Assembly (NCBI RefSeq): GCF_001477655.1
Contig: NZ_CP011266.1
Span: forward strand, 1,038,001 to 1,102,000
DNA: 64,000 nt
From: Methanobrevibacter millerae
GTDB lineage: Archaea; Methanobacteriota; Methanobacteria; Methanobacteriales; Methanobacteriaceae
Direction of reading: 5' to 3'
Shown here: positions 26,577 to 35,779 of the stretch, piece after piece
Layout of the letters: each line of letters starts with the position of its first letter
Numbering within the stretch: position 1 is the first letter of the stretch
Program-made: the position numbers and the translations under genes
The notes under the pieces: model-generated
Databases searched by the model: none
Seen by the model: the letters and a program-made list of their open reading frames with translations, nothing else
What the model was told of the DNA's origin: nothing

Positions 26577-27833
26577 ATGTGCGATAAAACTTTTATTTTA
26601 ACGGATAAGGTTGAATTTGTTCCTGATGAAGAGATGGAAAAGGAATTATGGTTTAATATTAATGCCAGTGCTTTTGTGTACAATAAAACATTGGAATATA
26701 GTATTTACCGTGAAAATCTAGTTAAAGAATTCGCAATAGGCAACAAATTTAAAGTAAACCGCACATACACACAAAAAATAGTTAAAACATTAAAAAAACA
26801 TTATCCTTTTCTAGAAGATGCTGATTCTACCTGCCTTCAAGCATCCACTGATAGACTAATAAAAGCCTATGAAGGATATTATGACCACAGAACCGGCGCT
26901 CCAAGATTTAAAAAACGTAAAAAAAATCCTGTAACTTCTATTACTCTTCGAAACAATTTTTATGATACCAAAGAAGGTAATGTAGGGGCTATTAGGTGGT
27001 TGTCTGAAAATGAATTACGAGTGACTAAACTGGGAAAAATAACCGTTAAGCATAGAAGACACATCAAAGGTAAAATTAAAGAGGCTACATTAAAATATGA
27101 AAACGGACGCTGGTACGTATGTATAGTATACGAATTAGATGAAAATAGACATGGTGAATTTTCCTATGGAGGATTATATGTCGGAATAGATGTTGGAATA
27201 ACTGACTTTTTAACATTTTCCAACGGAAAAGTGATAGCCAAACCTGACCTGAAGAAAATAAACGGAAGAATACAGTATTACCAACAAAAACTCGACGGCA
27301 AAAAAGAAGGCGGATCCAACTGGAAAAAAACACTAAAAAAACTCCACAAATGGATAAGAAAGAAAAACAACGTAGTAAACGACTATTACCATAAAATATC
27401 CTATAATATAGTCAAACACTGCCAATTCATAGCCATGGAAACACTCAACATTCGAGGAATGATTAAAGGTAACTTAAGCCGAAGCATACATGAAATCGGA
27501 TGGGGAAAACTCATAGAAATGATAAAATACAAAGCAGAATTATATGGTCGTGAATTCGTACAAATCGATCGTTGGTTTCCATCGAGCAAAAAATGCCATG
27601 TTTGTGGAGAAATCAATCACGACTTAGGTCGTGAAGAAAGAGAATGGGAATGTCCCCATTGTCATGCAGTACATCAAAGAGATGTAAATGCTGCAAAAAA
27701 CATTTTAGACGAAGGTCTACGCGCCACTGGTTCAATGGTGCTATGCTTAGTAGATTTCATGCCTAATAGTCAAGGAAAATCCATATATTATTATGAATGG
27801 AAATGCTTTGACGAAAAAATAGGCATGGCCTAA
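26577..27833 (+). CDS. tnpB: RNA-guided endonuclease TnpB family protein
   Basis: 418 aa. The RuvC-like core has the first aspartate in YVGIDVGITDF near residue 205, the glutamate in FIAMETLNIRGM near 285, and the last aspartate in HQRDVNAAKNIL near 370. The zinc finger CHVC...CPHC lies between the last two. All catalytic positions are present, so the nuclease could be active. TnpB proteins are RNA-guided DNA nucleases, ancestors of Cas12, that keep their own element in place. The guide RNA normally overlaps the 3' end of the gene and the right end of the element, which here would be around 27700-27860. Confidence 0.93.
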   Translation: MCDKTFILTDKVEFVPDEEMEKELWFNINASAFVYNKTLEYSIYRENLVKEFAIGNKFKVNRTYTQKIVKTLKKHYPFLEDADSTCLQASTDRLIKAYEGYYDHRTGAPRFKKRKKNPVTSITLRNNFYDTKEGNVGAIRWLSENELRVTKLGKITVKHRRHIKGKIKEATLKYENGRWYVCIVYELDENRHGEFSYGGLYVGIDVGITDFLTFSNGKVIAKPDLKKINGRIQYYQQKLDGKKEGGSNWKKTLKKLHKWIRKKNNVVNDYYHKISYNIVKHCQFIAMETLNIRGMIKGNLSRSIHEIGWGKLIEMIKYKAELYGREFVQIDRWFPSSKKCHVCGEINHDLGREEREWECPHCHAVHQRDVNAAKNILDEGLRATGSMVLCLVDFMPNSQGKSIYYYEWKCFDEKIGMA

Positions 27834-27837
27834 GAAT

Positions 27838-27859
27838 CTTCGGCTTCTACAAGCCGGAG
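27838..27859 (+). ncRNA. Right-end hairpin, likely part of the TnpB guide (omega/re) RNA
   Basis: CTTCGGCTT pairs with AAGCCGGAG across the loop CTAC, with one G-T pair, starting five bases after the tnpB stop. In characterised elements the guide RNA runs through this region and its guide starts just past the element end, here possibly at or after AGGTTCAAATAG. The RNA itself is inferred by analogy. Confidence 0.5.
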
Positions 27860-27891
27860 AGGTTCAAATAGTATATTTATGATGTGATATT

Positions 27892-28168
27892 ATGAATGAT
27901 TTTGAGAATCAAAAGTTCTGTCAATCTTGTGCAATGCAATTAGCTGAGGATAAACTCTTTGGAACTAAATGAGGATGGTACAAAAAATGAAGAGTATTAT
28001 ATTTATTGCTTTAAAAATGGTGAATTTACATCAGACATGTCAATGGATGGAATGATGAATTTCTGCATTGGAAAAATGGTTGAGGTTCACCCTGAAATTG
28101 ATGTAAATGAAGCATCTTCAATGATGAAAGAAATATTTCCAAAATTGAAAAGATGGGCAAATGATTAA
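27892..28168 (+). pseudogene. Zinc-ribbon protein gene broken by a single-base frameshift
   Basis: The reading frame from ATG 27892 gives MNDFENQKFCQSCAMQL...KLFGTK and stops at 27970. The frame one base over, from 27959, continues with NEDGTKNEEYYIYCFKNGEF...MNFCIGKM to the stop at 28168. Deleting one A of the AAA at 27967-27969 restores GTNEDGTKNEEYYIYC, the standard sequence of the small putative zinc-ribbon family (FCQSCGMP...GTNxDGSKNxEYCxYC). Four cysteines (two CxxC-like pairs) would bind zinc. This is either a real mutation or a sequencing error in a short A-run. It lies directly beside the tnpB element. Confidence 0.8.
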
Positions 28169-28282
28169 TTACCATCATTTTTTTATTTTTCTTAATTTTT
28201 AAAGTCAGTAATTTCATGCTTTAACAGTAGTTAATCAAAAAGTATTTTATATAAAAAATCAATATATTTAATTAATAGAATA

Positions 28283-28302
28283 ATTATATTATAAATTATA
28301 CT
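28283..28302 (+). promoter_or_regulatory. TATA-box region of tRNA-Ala
   Basis: The stretch ATTATATTATAAATTATAC lies about 20-40 bases before the tRNA 5' end, where an archaeal box A is expected. No other gene separates them. Confidence 0.45.
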
Positions 28303-28322
28303 TTTTATGTATTATTTTATGT

Positions 28323-28395
<73 letters not shown>

Positions 28396-28433
28396 TTCTA
28401 ATTTATTTAATTAATGAAAATTGTGATTTAAAT

Positions 28434-29516
28434 ATGATATTAATAGCTCAAAATCATTTACAGCTAATATTGGAAATAGGGATAATGATATTCATCTTAC
28501 TGGTATTTATCCTTAATTTAGTTCCATTATCTTTAAGCGTAGTAACTTTTCTATCTCTGTTCTTGGCTGGAGGATTCACTCTTCTTTTCGGAGCGGATAT
28601 TGCATTGCTTGTAGTATCTTCAAGTCAGGCAGAGTTTACGCACCCATTCGGTCCAATTGCACTTTTAGGTGCGGTGACTGCTTTAGCATCGCTGAAAGTG
28701 ATGAAAACGTCGGGGGTTGACGTTAGACCTCTTAGAAGATTTGTAATTTTATTCATTGCGGGTATTACTATTTTCGGTGGATTAATGCACAGGTCTTTTC
28801 TTTTATTATGGATATTAGGTTTATTTATTGGTTATACAATATTGTCCAAATCATTCAGGGAAAAATCTATATTCACTGCTAAAAGAATTTTAATCTTTTT
28901 GGGAGTTGCTGTTGCAGGATTTTTAAGTTTGGAAGTTATTGCAAGAGTTAGTGGAATGACAATCTTTTCACCTATGTTGAGATTGGGTAGGATTGAGCAG
29001 TATTCAACATCAAGTGTAAAAATGGTATTGAATAATATTCAGCTTATAGGACACAATGGAAACGCTTCTTACTGGGGAGCTGAAGGAACAGCATTCGCTG
29101 AAGGTTACATTACACTTCCTATGCAATTGGTTTTATTCTTTGGTCTACCGTTCCCAATGTTCTTTGGTATATTGGTTAACCAAAAGGATACAGTCGATTA
29201 TATGCTTCCGGGTATTTTAGGTTATGGATTTGACTTCGGATATTTGGGTCTTATAGGTTTAGTTGTATTTGTTTTAGGAACTATAATTATTGGTTTTAAA
29301 ATATTGGCTATGTACAGAGAGAAAAGGGAGAAAAACAGTAAAAAATACTTAGGTAAAGAAGTATTGTTAACCGGTGCATTAGCAGCTTTCTGTTCACAGT
29401 CATTAATTGGTTTATTTATCTTTAATAGGACTATTAACGGTACTGCACTTTTATCATTCATGTTCTTGGGATGTCTTATATTGGCAAATGCAGTTACCTT
29501 GAAATCAAGAACATAA
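28434..29516 (+). CDS. Multi-pass membrane protein, conserved in Methanobacteriales, function unknown
   Basis: About 360 aa from ATG 28434, which has GTGAT seven bases upstream. The frame stays open further back, but that part runs through the tRNA-Ala gene and cannot be coding. Around nine hydrophobic segments are visible. A soluble loop in the middle has YWGAEGTAFAEGYITLP, and a basic stretch (MYREKREKNSKKYLGKE) lies near the end. I do not recognise the family. Its stop is 16 bases before the DUF1890 gene, so it probably belongs to the same operon as DUF1890, DUF1894 and the methionine synthase. Confidence 0.7.
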   Translation: MILIAQNHLQLILEIGIMIFILLVFILNLVPLSLSVVTFLSLFLAGGFTLLFGADIALLVVSSSQAEFTHPFGPIALLGAVTALASLKVMKTSGVDVRPLRRFVILFIAGITIFGGLMHRSFLLLWILGLFIGYTILSKSFREKSIFTAKRILIFLGVAVAGFLSLEVIARVSGMTIFSPMLRLGRIEQYSTSSVKMVLNNIQLIGHNGNASYWGAEGTAFAEGYITLPMQLVLFFGLPFPMFFGILVNQKDTVDYMLPGILGYGFDFGYLGLIGLVVFVLGTIIIGFKILAMYREKREKNSKKYLGKEVLLTGALAAFCSQSLIGLFIFNRTINGTALLSFMFLGCLILANAVTLKSRT

Positions 29517-29532
29517 TTTGGGAGAGTATTAT

Positions 29533-29991
29533 ATGAAAGCTTTAATTTTATTGGGGTGTCCGGAAACCCCTTCACAAACTCCAATGGCAGTTTATGCTTT
29601 TAGCAAATTGACAAAATTGGGATATGATGTTACAATAGCTGCTAATCCTGCAGCTGCTAAATTGGTTAAAGTATCAGACCCTGAAGGTTTTTACAATTTG
29701 AACATTGTTGATTTGGAAAGAACTTTGGGTGAAGTCAGTGAAGGAGATTATGATTTGCTGGTTGGTTTTGTTCACAAGGATGCCGCAGCGGCATTTTTCG
29801 TAACATTTGATCAGATATTGAATACCAAATCCATTGCTTTGGTCTTTGAAAGAGATTTGGATTTAGTTGGTCAGTTTGTTGAAATGATTGAAGAAAGCGG
29901 AAGCAAAGCTAACATTTATGCTGTAAGAGCATTCCACAATCCTTCCCCGATTAAGATTAATTTTGATAAAGCTTTAAAGGAGTTGGAATAA
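29533..29991 (+). CDS. DUF1890 family protein
   Basis: 152 aa from ATG 29533, preceded by GGGAGAGTATTAT; the TTG at 29518 lies in front of that site. The start MKALILLGCPETPSQTPMAVYAF is the family signature. The pattern resembles a Rossmann-like fold with a conserved cysteine in the first loop. DUF1890 is restricted to methanogens and usually stands beside DUF1894, as here (two-base gap). No function is established; placement before a corrinoid-dependent methionine synthase suggests a role in methyl transfer or its regulation. Confidence 0.85.
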   Translation: MKALILLGCPETPSQTPMAVYAFSKLTKLGYDVTIAANPAAAKLVKVSDPEGFYNLNIVDLERTLGEVSEGDYDLLVGFVHKDAAAAFFVTFDQILNTKSIALVFERDLDLVGQFVEMIEESGSKANIYAVRAFHNPSPIKINFDKALKELE

Positions 29992-29992
29992 G

Positions 29993-30298
29993 ATGTCATT
30001 CTGTTTAGATACTTATCTTCAGCAATCTGACAATTATGAAATTCATGCATCAAAAGCAGGTTTTAAGGACTGTGCAATGATTATCCGTTTTAAAGCTGAT
30101 GAAATTGTATATGTAAAGCCAGGCGATGAAGTCTTAGGAGTTCGCGTCATCGGAATTCCACCTATTCCTATTGGAATCGATGATGAGAAGGGAACTGTTT
30201 TCATTCCATATACAAAACCATGTCACGGTACTTCTGTAGTGGAATTGCCTATTGATGCTGAAGAAATTAACAATATAAGAAAATTGAATACTCAATAA
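29993..30298 (+). CDS. DUF1894 family protein
   Basis: 101 aa. A compact beta-rich protein with VYVKPGDEVLGVRVIGIPPIPIG and PYTKPCHGTSVVELP, typical of the methanogen family DUF1894. There are three cysteines, one in the C-terminal KPCHGT motif. It is tightly placed between DUF1890 (one-base gap) and the methionine synthase (nine-base gap). The methanogen-only distribution and fixed neighbourhood are known; the activity is not. Confidence 0.85.
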   Translation: MSFCLDTYLQQSDNYEIHASKAGFKDCAMIIRFKADEIVYVKPGDEVLGVRVIGIPPIPIGIDDEKGTVFIPYTKPCHGTSVVELPIDAEEINNIRKLNTQ

Positions 30299-30307
30299 GT
30301 GATTTTT

Positions 30308-31252
30308 ATGCGTTCCACAGTTGTCGGTAGTTATCCCGTTGAATTAAAAGAGGCTTCTGGCTTTAAAGATAAACTGCTTAAATCTGTTGGAGCATATGAT
30401 CCTTTTAAGGATTCAATTAAGCAGGCTGTATTTTCTCAACTTGATGCCGGTGTCGATATAATATCCGACGGACAGGTAAGGGGAGATATGGTTTCTAGTT
30501 TTTCAAAATTTATTCCCGGATTTAAGATTGAGGATGGAAATACATTCATTGTTTCAAAAATCAGAAATCCTACCGGTGAAATTTCAGTTAAGGACTTGCT
30601 TTATGCTAAAAATTTAATTAAAGAGTATTATAATGGCAACATTCCTGAAGGTAAGGGAATCAAGGGAATTGTCACAGGTCCTTCAACCATTATTCATTCA
30701 TCAAGAATCACTTCTTTTTATAAGGAAAAGGATGATGCCATAATTGATTTGGCACACAGTCTAAAAAAGGAAGTGGATGCAATTGAAAACAAAGTAAAAC
30801 CTGTATATATTCAGGTGGATGAACCATTTTTATCAACCGGTATGGTAAATATGAAAGTTGCACGTGAAGCTATTGAAATATTGCACGAGAATTTAAGCAT
30901 TCCATTGGCTATGCATGTTTGCGGTACTCTTCAAGATGCATATAAAGACCTTTCAAAATTCAATGTTGAAATTTTGGATTTTGAATTTGCAGGAAACAAC
31001 GTTAATTTAGATATCCTGGAAAAAAATATATCTTTATTCAAAGGCAAAAAAATAGGATTCGGATGCATTGATTCATCTAAAAATGAAGTTGACTCCGAAC
31101 AGGAAACCGAAGAGCTGATATTAAAAGGAATTGATATTGTTGGTGAGGATAATATTTTACTTGATCCGGATTGCGGATTAAGAAGGGCACCGATGGATGT
31201 GGCATTTAAAAAATTAAAATTAATGAATGATATTAAAAATCATTACATGTAA
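30308..31252 (+). CDS. Methionine synthase, core MetE type (MTH775/MesB-like)
   Basis: About 314 aa from ATG 30308; the GTG at 30299 is the start of its ribosome binding site GTGATT. It is a single MetE C-terminal barrel: MRSTVVGSYP at the start, substrate loop YIQVDEPFLSTG, and the zinc ligands MHVCG and DPDCGLR. Such short forms in methanogens transfer a methyl group to homocysteine from a corrinoid donor rather than from methyl-tetrahydrofolate, which methanogens lack. It overlaps the convergent OYE-like gene by ten bases. Companions DUF1890 and DUF1894 may contribute the methyl donor or its control. Confidence 0.85.
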   Translation: MRSTVVGSYPVELKEASGFKDKLLKSVGAYDPFKDSIKQAVFSQLDAGVDIISDGQVRGDMVSSFSKFIPGFKIEDGNTFIVSKIRNPTGEISVKDLLYAKNLIKEYYNGNIPEGKGIKGIVTGPSTIIHSSRITSFYKEKDDAIIDLAHSLKKEVDAIENKVKPVYIQVDEPFLSTGMVNMKVAREAIEILHENLSIPLAMHVCGTLQDAYKDLSKFNVEILDFEFAGNNVNLDILEKNISLFKGKKIGFGCIDSSKNEVDSEQETEELILKGIDIVGEDNILLDPDCGLRRAPMDVAFKKLKLMNDIKNHYM

Positions 31253-32328
31253 CTTTTTTTATTTTCAACGTCCCACGTTGCAGGCCTGTTAATAAAGCAG
31301 GTACTTGTTTTTTTCCAGTAACAGTTGTTGCAGAGTTTGCATTTGCTTTCTGCTTCATCATCCATTTGCCAGTCAATTAAAAAACTAGGGTCATATACAA
31401 ATGGTCTTTGCATTGAGATAAAGTCAATGTTGGTTTCATTTAGAATTTTATTAATTTGGGATTTGCTGTTGACTCCACCGCCCATTATGACCGGAATGTT
31501 AACGCTGTCAATTATTCTTTCACATTCTTCAGTCAATAGATTTATTTTTTCAACTTTCATGTCATGAATTTCAGGGGAAGTCCTGTCAATATTTTCCTTT
31601 GAGAAATACTGTGGAGAGCGTGGTCTTGTGATTTGAAGGCTGTCAACGCCAAATTTTTCAAGCAATTTAGCTATTTCAATAGTGTCTTCAATAGTAGATC
31701 CTCCAGCCTGAATATCAAAGGCATTTAGTCTGCAGTTGATATGCAGGTTAGTAGTTTGTTTTATGACTTTAATCATTTCAAGAACGATTCTCAAACGGTT
31801 CAAAGTATTTCCACCATACTTGTCAGTTCTCTTATTGAATGACGGGCTTATGAATCTGGTCAGGAAATAATAATTTCCCAATGCAATTTGCACACCGTCA
31901 AAACCTGCATAATCTATTTTCTGGCAGACTTTAATGAAATCCGTCTGAATTTTTCTTATGTCTTCAATGGATACATCCTCAACACGCATATTGTGCTCGG
32001 CATGCTTGTTGAACTGCACGAATCCGAGCTGTGCAAAGATTGGAACATCATAAACATGTACAAGATCAGTCAAATCTTTCATTTCACGAACAAACCTTCT
32101 GAAATGTGGTGTATGGGAATATTTTGAAAAGGCATCCCTTGGATACAGAGATATCAGTTCAGTAATTATCAATCCAACACCGCTTGCAGCGAGGTTTTCG
32201 TAACGGTTATATATTTCGGGAGTCAAGTTTCCTGATTGTTCCCTTTCAGACTCCCATAAGCCGGTTCTTACAATACGGCTGTTAAGGTTTAAATCTCCAA
32301 ATTTACAAAAATCAAATAAATCTTTCAT
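31243..32328 (-). CDS. Old-yellow-enzyme family NADH:flavin oxidoreductase
   Basis: 361 aa FMN TIM barrel. It begins FCKFGDLNLNSRIVRTG, has the active-site region FAQLGFVQFNKHAE, and the FMN-binding loops GFDGVQIALGNYYFLTRFISPSFNKRTD and PVIMGGGVNS. A C-terminal cluster CKLCNNCYWKKTSTC could hold an Fe-S centre, as in 2,4-dienoyl-CoA reductase relatives, but the further flavoprotein domain of those enzymes is absent. The substrate is unknown. It is convergent with the methionine synthase and divergent from the GNAT pair. Confidence 0.88.
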   Translation of the reverse strand: MKDLFDFCKFGDLNLNSRIVRTGLWESEREQSGNLTPEIYNRYENLAASGVGLIITELISLYPRDAFSKYSHTPHFRRFVREMKDLTDLVHVYDVPIFAQLGFVQFNKHAEHNMRVEDVSIEDIRKIQTDFIKVCQKIDYAGFDGVQIALGNYYFLTRFISPSFNKRTDKYGGNTLNRLRIVLEMIKVIKQTTNLHINCRLNAFDIQAGGSTIEDTIEIAKLLEKFGVDSLQITRPRSPQYFSKENIDRTSPEIHDMKVEKINLLTEECERIIDSVNIPVIMGGGVNSKSQINKILNETNIDFISMQRPFVYDPSFLIDWQMDDEAESKCKLCNNCYWKKTSTCFINRPATWDVENKKSYM

Positions 32329-32373
32329 GTATAATATTATAAGTAAAAATACTATAAAAGCATATATTATATT

Positions 32374-32856
32374 ATGAATAACTTAACATTCAGAAATGCA
32401 TCCGAAAGTGATGTCGGTTTGATTTTGGAATATATCAAAAAACTGGCAGATTATGAAAATCGCTTGGATGAAGTAATTGCAACAGAAGACAGTTTAAGAA
32501 AATGGATTTTTGATAAAAAACAGGCTGAAGTCATTTTTGCTCTTGAAGATGGAAAGGAAATAGGCTTTGCATTATTTTTCTTAAGCTTTTCAACTTACAT
32601 ATCCAATGTCAATCTGCATCTGGAGGATTTGTATATAGATCCTGAATATCGCGCAAAGGGATATGGAAAAGCATTGCTTAAAAGATTAGCCCAAATTGTC
32701 ATTGAAAGAGGTTACGGCAGATTTGAATGGACATGTTTAGACTGGAATCAGCCAAGCATTGACTTTTATTTGTCTTTGGGCGCTGAAAAGAAGGATTGGA
32801 ATGTTTTTCATTTGACCGGCGAGAATTTGAAAAAACTTGTGGATGATGTGGAATGA
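32374..32856 (+). CDS. GNAT acetyltransferase, diamine (SSAT)-like
   Basis: 160 aa. The order is that of spermidine/spermine N1-acetyltransferases: LTFRNASESDVGLIL, IGFALFFLSFSTY, LEDLYIDPEYRAKGYGKALL (acetyl-CoA loop), FEWTCLDWNQPSIDFYLSLGA. It acetylates small amines such as polyamines or thialysine in related proteins. The ATG follows an AT-rich promoter closely, so the message may be leaderless. The next GNAT gene starts inside its last codons. Confidence 0.88.
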   Translation: MNNLTFRNASESDVGLILEYIKKLADYENRLDEVIATEDSLRKWIFDKKQAEVIFALEDGKEIGFALFFLSFSTYISNVNLHLEDLYIDPEYRAKGYGKALLKRLAQIVIERGYGRFEWTCLDWNQPSIDFYLSLGAEKKDWNVFHLTGENLKKLVDDVE

Positions 32857-33305
32857 TGGAATGGAAGCTGAAGAAATTTGATGATTTGACTTCTGATGAA
32901 TTATACGGAATCCTTAAGCTGAGAAGTGAGGTTTTTGTTGTGGAACAGGACTGCGTCTATCAGGATTTGGATGATAAGGACCAGCTTTCCTATCACTTAT
33001 TTCTTGAAAATGATGGTGAAACTGTTGCCGTTTCAAGATTTATTCCTGAAAACGTTTCATATGAAGAAATGTCAATCGGAAGGGTTGTCGTAAAGGAAAA
33101 TTTTAGAGGTCAGGGATTGTCAAAAATCATGATGAAAAAGGCAATTGATTTCATTGTCGATGATTTGGGCAAAAGCGAAATCAGACTTTCAGGTCAGGCT
33201 TATTTAGTTGATTTTTATGAGAATTTAGGATTTAAAAAAGTTTCTGATGTGTATATGGAAGACAATATTGAACATTTTGAATTCCTGTACTGTGACGGTG
33301 AGTAA
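32853..33305 (+). CDS. ElaA-like GNAT acetyltransferase
   Basis: 150 aa. KLRSEVFVVEQDCVYQDLDDKDQLSYHL is the ElaA hallmark, followed by the acetyl-CoA motif VVVKENFRGQGLSKIMM and SGQAYLVDFYENLGF. The substrate is unknown. It overlaps the preceding GNAT by four bases (ATGA), so the two are translationally coupled. The adhesin gene follows two bases after its stop. Confidence 0.88.
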   Translation: MMEWKLKKFDDLTSDELYGILKLRSEVFVVEQDCVYQDLDDKDQLSYHLFLENDGETVAVSRFIPENVSYEEMSIGRVVVKENFRGQGLSKIMMKKAIDFIVDDLGKSEIRLSGQAYLVDFYENLGFKKVSDVYMEDNIEHFEFLYCDGE

Positions 33306-33307
33306 AT

Positions 33308-35749
33308 ATGAAGAGATTATTGATTTTATTTATATTATTTTTTGTGTCAATCGCTTGTGTTTCTGCAAGTGATGATTTAAATGCAACAGATAGCTTAAGC
33401 ATATCTGATAGTGATGAGATTATAAATTCAGGCGATTTTTCCCAATTGCAGAATTTAATTAATGCGGCAGGTGAAGGAGATACGATTTCACTGGCTACTG
33501 ATTATGTCGGCGGCGGTGAGATAAATGTCAATAAGCAGTTAACCATTGACGGAAACGGTCACAGCATCGATGCATCACATGCCTCAAGAATATTCATGAT
33601 TAATGCAGACAATGTTGTTTTGAAAAATTTAAGACTTCTCAATGCTAATACTGACATGTGGGGAGGAGCTATATATTGTGAACATCCTTTGACAATAGAT
33701 AATTGTGAATTCATAAGTAATCATGCCAAATACAAAGGAGGAGCATTATACAGTTTTACAGAATTAACTGTTATAAATACGATATTCAGTAAAAATTCTG
33801 CTGAAAATGGTGGTGCGGTATATTTAGAATCTTCACATGCTCTTTTTAAAAATGTAAAATTTTTAGAAAATCAGGCAGACTGGAGTTCAGGTGCATTATT
33901 ATCATTATATGAATCCAACACTACTGTTGAAGGATGTATTTTTATTAATAATTATGCAACTCAATATTCCGATGCTGTTTGTGGAAATAATTATTTGAAT
34001 ATCATAAATTCAAATTTTGTCTCAGACAGGAATAATTTGGAATTCATATATTATTTTGATGATTGGGATGGCCGGGATGGCAATTTATATTTAATGAACA
34101 ATGAAATGACATCTTCATATCCATGGGATATATATTATCGAGGTGACACACCAATATCTTCTCCAATCTATTTGAAGTTTGAAAATCATACTGTTAAATC
34201 TGGAGATATGATTAAAGTTGGCAACATTTATGATGATGTGGGAAATACAATACAAATTGATTTATCCAATCCGATAACTCTTGAAGTTTATGATAAAAAC
34301 AATAATCTTGTTGAAAAGACCAATCCGTCATTCAATAAGGATTCAGGATATGCTTATACTGTTAATCTAAAAGATGGAATTTACAGGCTATCCGGCAGCA
34401 TTTCCAAAGATATTTCAAGTGACTGCACTGTCATTGAAGGTATTTTGAAAGTGGGCAATACTGATGAAAAGTTCAACGCCAAAGTCACAACCTCATCAAA
34501 GAAAAACAAGTCCGGTGTCGTATTGACATCTGTGTTAGAGCCTGCATCAGCAACAGGAATTATCACTTTCAATATAAACGATAAGAACTACACTTCAACA
34601 GTTATAAATGGAAAAGCCAGTATAACCATATCAGATTTGGAAAATGGGACCTATGCTGTAAGGACATTCTATTCCGGTGATAATATATTCAATGCAGCAA
34701 CTGCACAGGACATAACTGTAATTGTCGGACCGTCTGATATTGTAATCCGTGCCGATAACCTGACCAAGTACTTTGGAGGTCCTGAAAGATTTGCAGTATC
34801 ACTAACAGATAAGCAGGGCACTCCAATATCAGGCCAGAATGTAATCATTTCAATCAATAGCCAATCCTATGAAAGAATAACTAATTCAAATGGACAGGCA
34901 AGCATTGCAGTTAATTTAAACAGTGGAGTTTACGATGCATTAGTCGAATATGATGGTGAAGAAATCTCATCAACAGTAACTGTCAAGTCAACAGTTTCCG
35001 GCAAGGACATAACAAAAATATATAAAAACCAGACACAGTATTATGCCACATTCATCGACACGAAAGGTAATCTTCTTAAGAATACTGAAGTCGAGTTTAA
35101 TATCAACGGTGTGTACTATAAAAGAACAACCGACAGCAATGGTGTTGCAAAAATGAACATTAATCTTAATCCTAACACATATATCATTACAGCTAAAAAT
35201 CCTAATTCCGGCGAACAGTATACCAACAGGGTTACTGTTCTTGCGAATATGGACCAGAATAATGATTTGACTAAATATTATAGGAATGATTCACAGTATA
35301 CCATCAGGTTGCTTGATGATGAGGGTAACCCTGTAGGCGCAAATGAAACCGTTGTGTTCAATATTAATGGGGTGTTCTACACGAGATATACCAATGCAAG
35401 CGGTGTTGTAAAGCTTAACATTAATTTGGCTCCTGGAGATTATATTTTAACTGCAGAATATAAGGGACTTAAGACATCAAATAAGATTAAGGTATTGTCT
35501 ATATTAAGTGCAGAAGACTTGAAAATGTCCTATAGGGATGGATCTAAATTCGTTGCAACTCTTTTGGATGGTCAGGGTCATGCTTTTTCAGGCCAGAATA
35601 TAACATTCAATATCAATGGTGTTTTCTATACAAGAATGACTGACGGTAATGGTGTGGCCAGATTGAACATCAATCTGATGAGTGGTGAATATATTATTAC
35701 AAGTTCGTATAACGGATTGAACATAGCAAATAAGGTTACAATAAGTTAA
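33308..35749 (+). CDS. Adhesin-like secreted protein (beta-helix plus Ig-like repeats)
   Basis: 813 aa. An N-terminal signal peptide (about residues 1-21, ending SVSA-like CVSAS) is followed by a right-handed parallel beta-helix of pectate-lyase-like repeats (about residues 45-270: NADNVVLKNLRLLNAN, GGAIYCEHPLTIDNCEF, GGALYSFTELTVINTIF, GGAVYLESSHALFKNV). Ig-like beta-sandwich repeats fill the C-terminal half. The last four share FNINGVxYxR and LNINLxxGxYIxTA. There is no C-terminal membrane anchor or sortase-like motif, so wall attachment is unclear. Methanobrevibacter carries many such proteins for contact with other microbes or host. It sits directly behind two GNAT genes and ends in a strong terminator. 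Confidence 0.88.
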   Translation: MKRLLILFILFFVSIACVSASDDLNATDSLSISDSDEIINSGDFSQLQNLINAAGEGDTISLATDYVGGGEINVNKQLTIDGNGHSIDASHASRIFMINADNVVLKNLRLLNANTDMWGGAIYCEHPLTIDNCEFISNHAKYKGGALYSFTELTVINTIFSKNSAENGGAVYLESSHALFKNVKFLENQADWSSGALLSLYESNTTVEGCIFINNYATQYSDAVCGNNYLNIINSNFVSDRNNLEFIYYFDDWDGRDGNLYLMNNEMTSSYPWDIYYRGDTPISSPIYLKFENHTVKSGDMIKVGNIYDDVGNTIQIDLSNPITLEVYDKNNNLVEKTNPSFNKDSGYAYTVNLKDGIYRLSGSISKDISSDCTVIEGILKVGNTDEKFNAKVTTSSKKNKSGVVLTSVLEPASATGIITFNINDKNYTSTVINGKASITISDLENGTYAVRTFYSGDNIFNAATAQDITVIVGPSDIVIRADNLTKYFGGPERFAVSLTDKQGTPISGQNVIISINSQSYERITNSNGQASIAVNLNSGVYDALVEYDGEEISSTVTVKSTVSGKDITKIYKNQTQYYATFIDTKGNLLKNTEVEFNINGVYYKRTTDSNGVAKMNINLNPNTYIITAKNPNSGEQYTNRVTVLANMDQNNDLTKYYRNDSQYTIRLLDDEGNPVGANETVVFNINGVFYTRYTNASGVVKLNINLAPGDYILTAEYKGLKTSNKIKVLSILSAEDLKMSYRDGSKFVATLLDGQGHAFSGQNITFNINGVFYTRMTDGNGVARLNINLMSGEYIITSSYNGLNIANKVTIS

Positions 35750-35779
35750 AGAATTGAATCTTTAACTTATTTTTTTTTA
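35741..35779 (+). terminator. Intrinsic-type terminator of the adhesin gene
   Basis: A perfect 12-bp inverted repeat (ATAAGTTAAAGA / TCTTTAACTTAT, six-base loop) is followed by nine T residues. The adhesin stop codon lies in the left arm. The convergent glnK stop lies at the end of the T-run. Confidence 0.75.

Larger units (their letters stand above)
26472..27859 (+). mobile_element. IS200/IS605-type element carrying only tnpB (IS1341-like)
   Basis: The element consists of tnpB, a left AT-rich stretch with a hairpin at 26472-26509 (TAGTGA/TCACTA core with ATCC/GGAT outside), and a right-end hairpin at 27838-27859. No tnpA transposase is present in the window, so movement would need help in trans. 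The outer limits are approximate because such elements have no terminal inverted repeats or target duplications. It lies about 150 bases from the group II intron 5' end. Confidence 0.7.
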
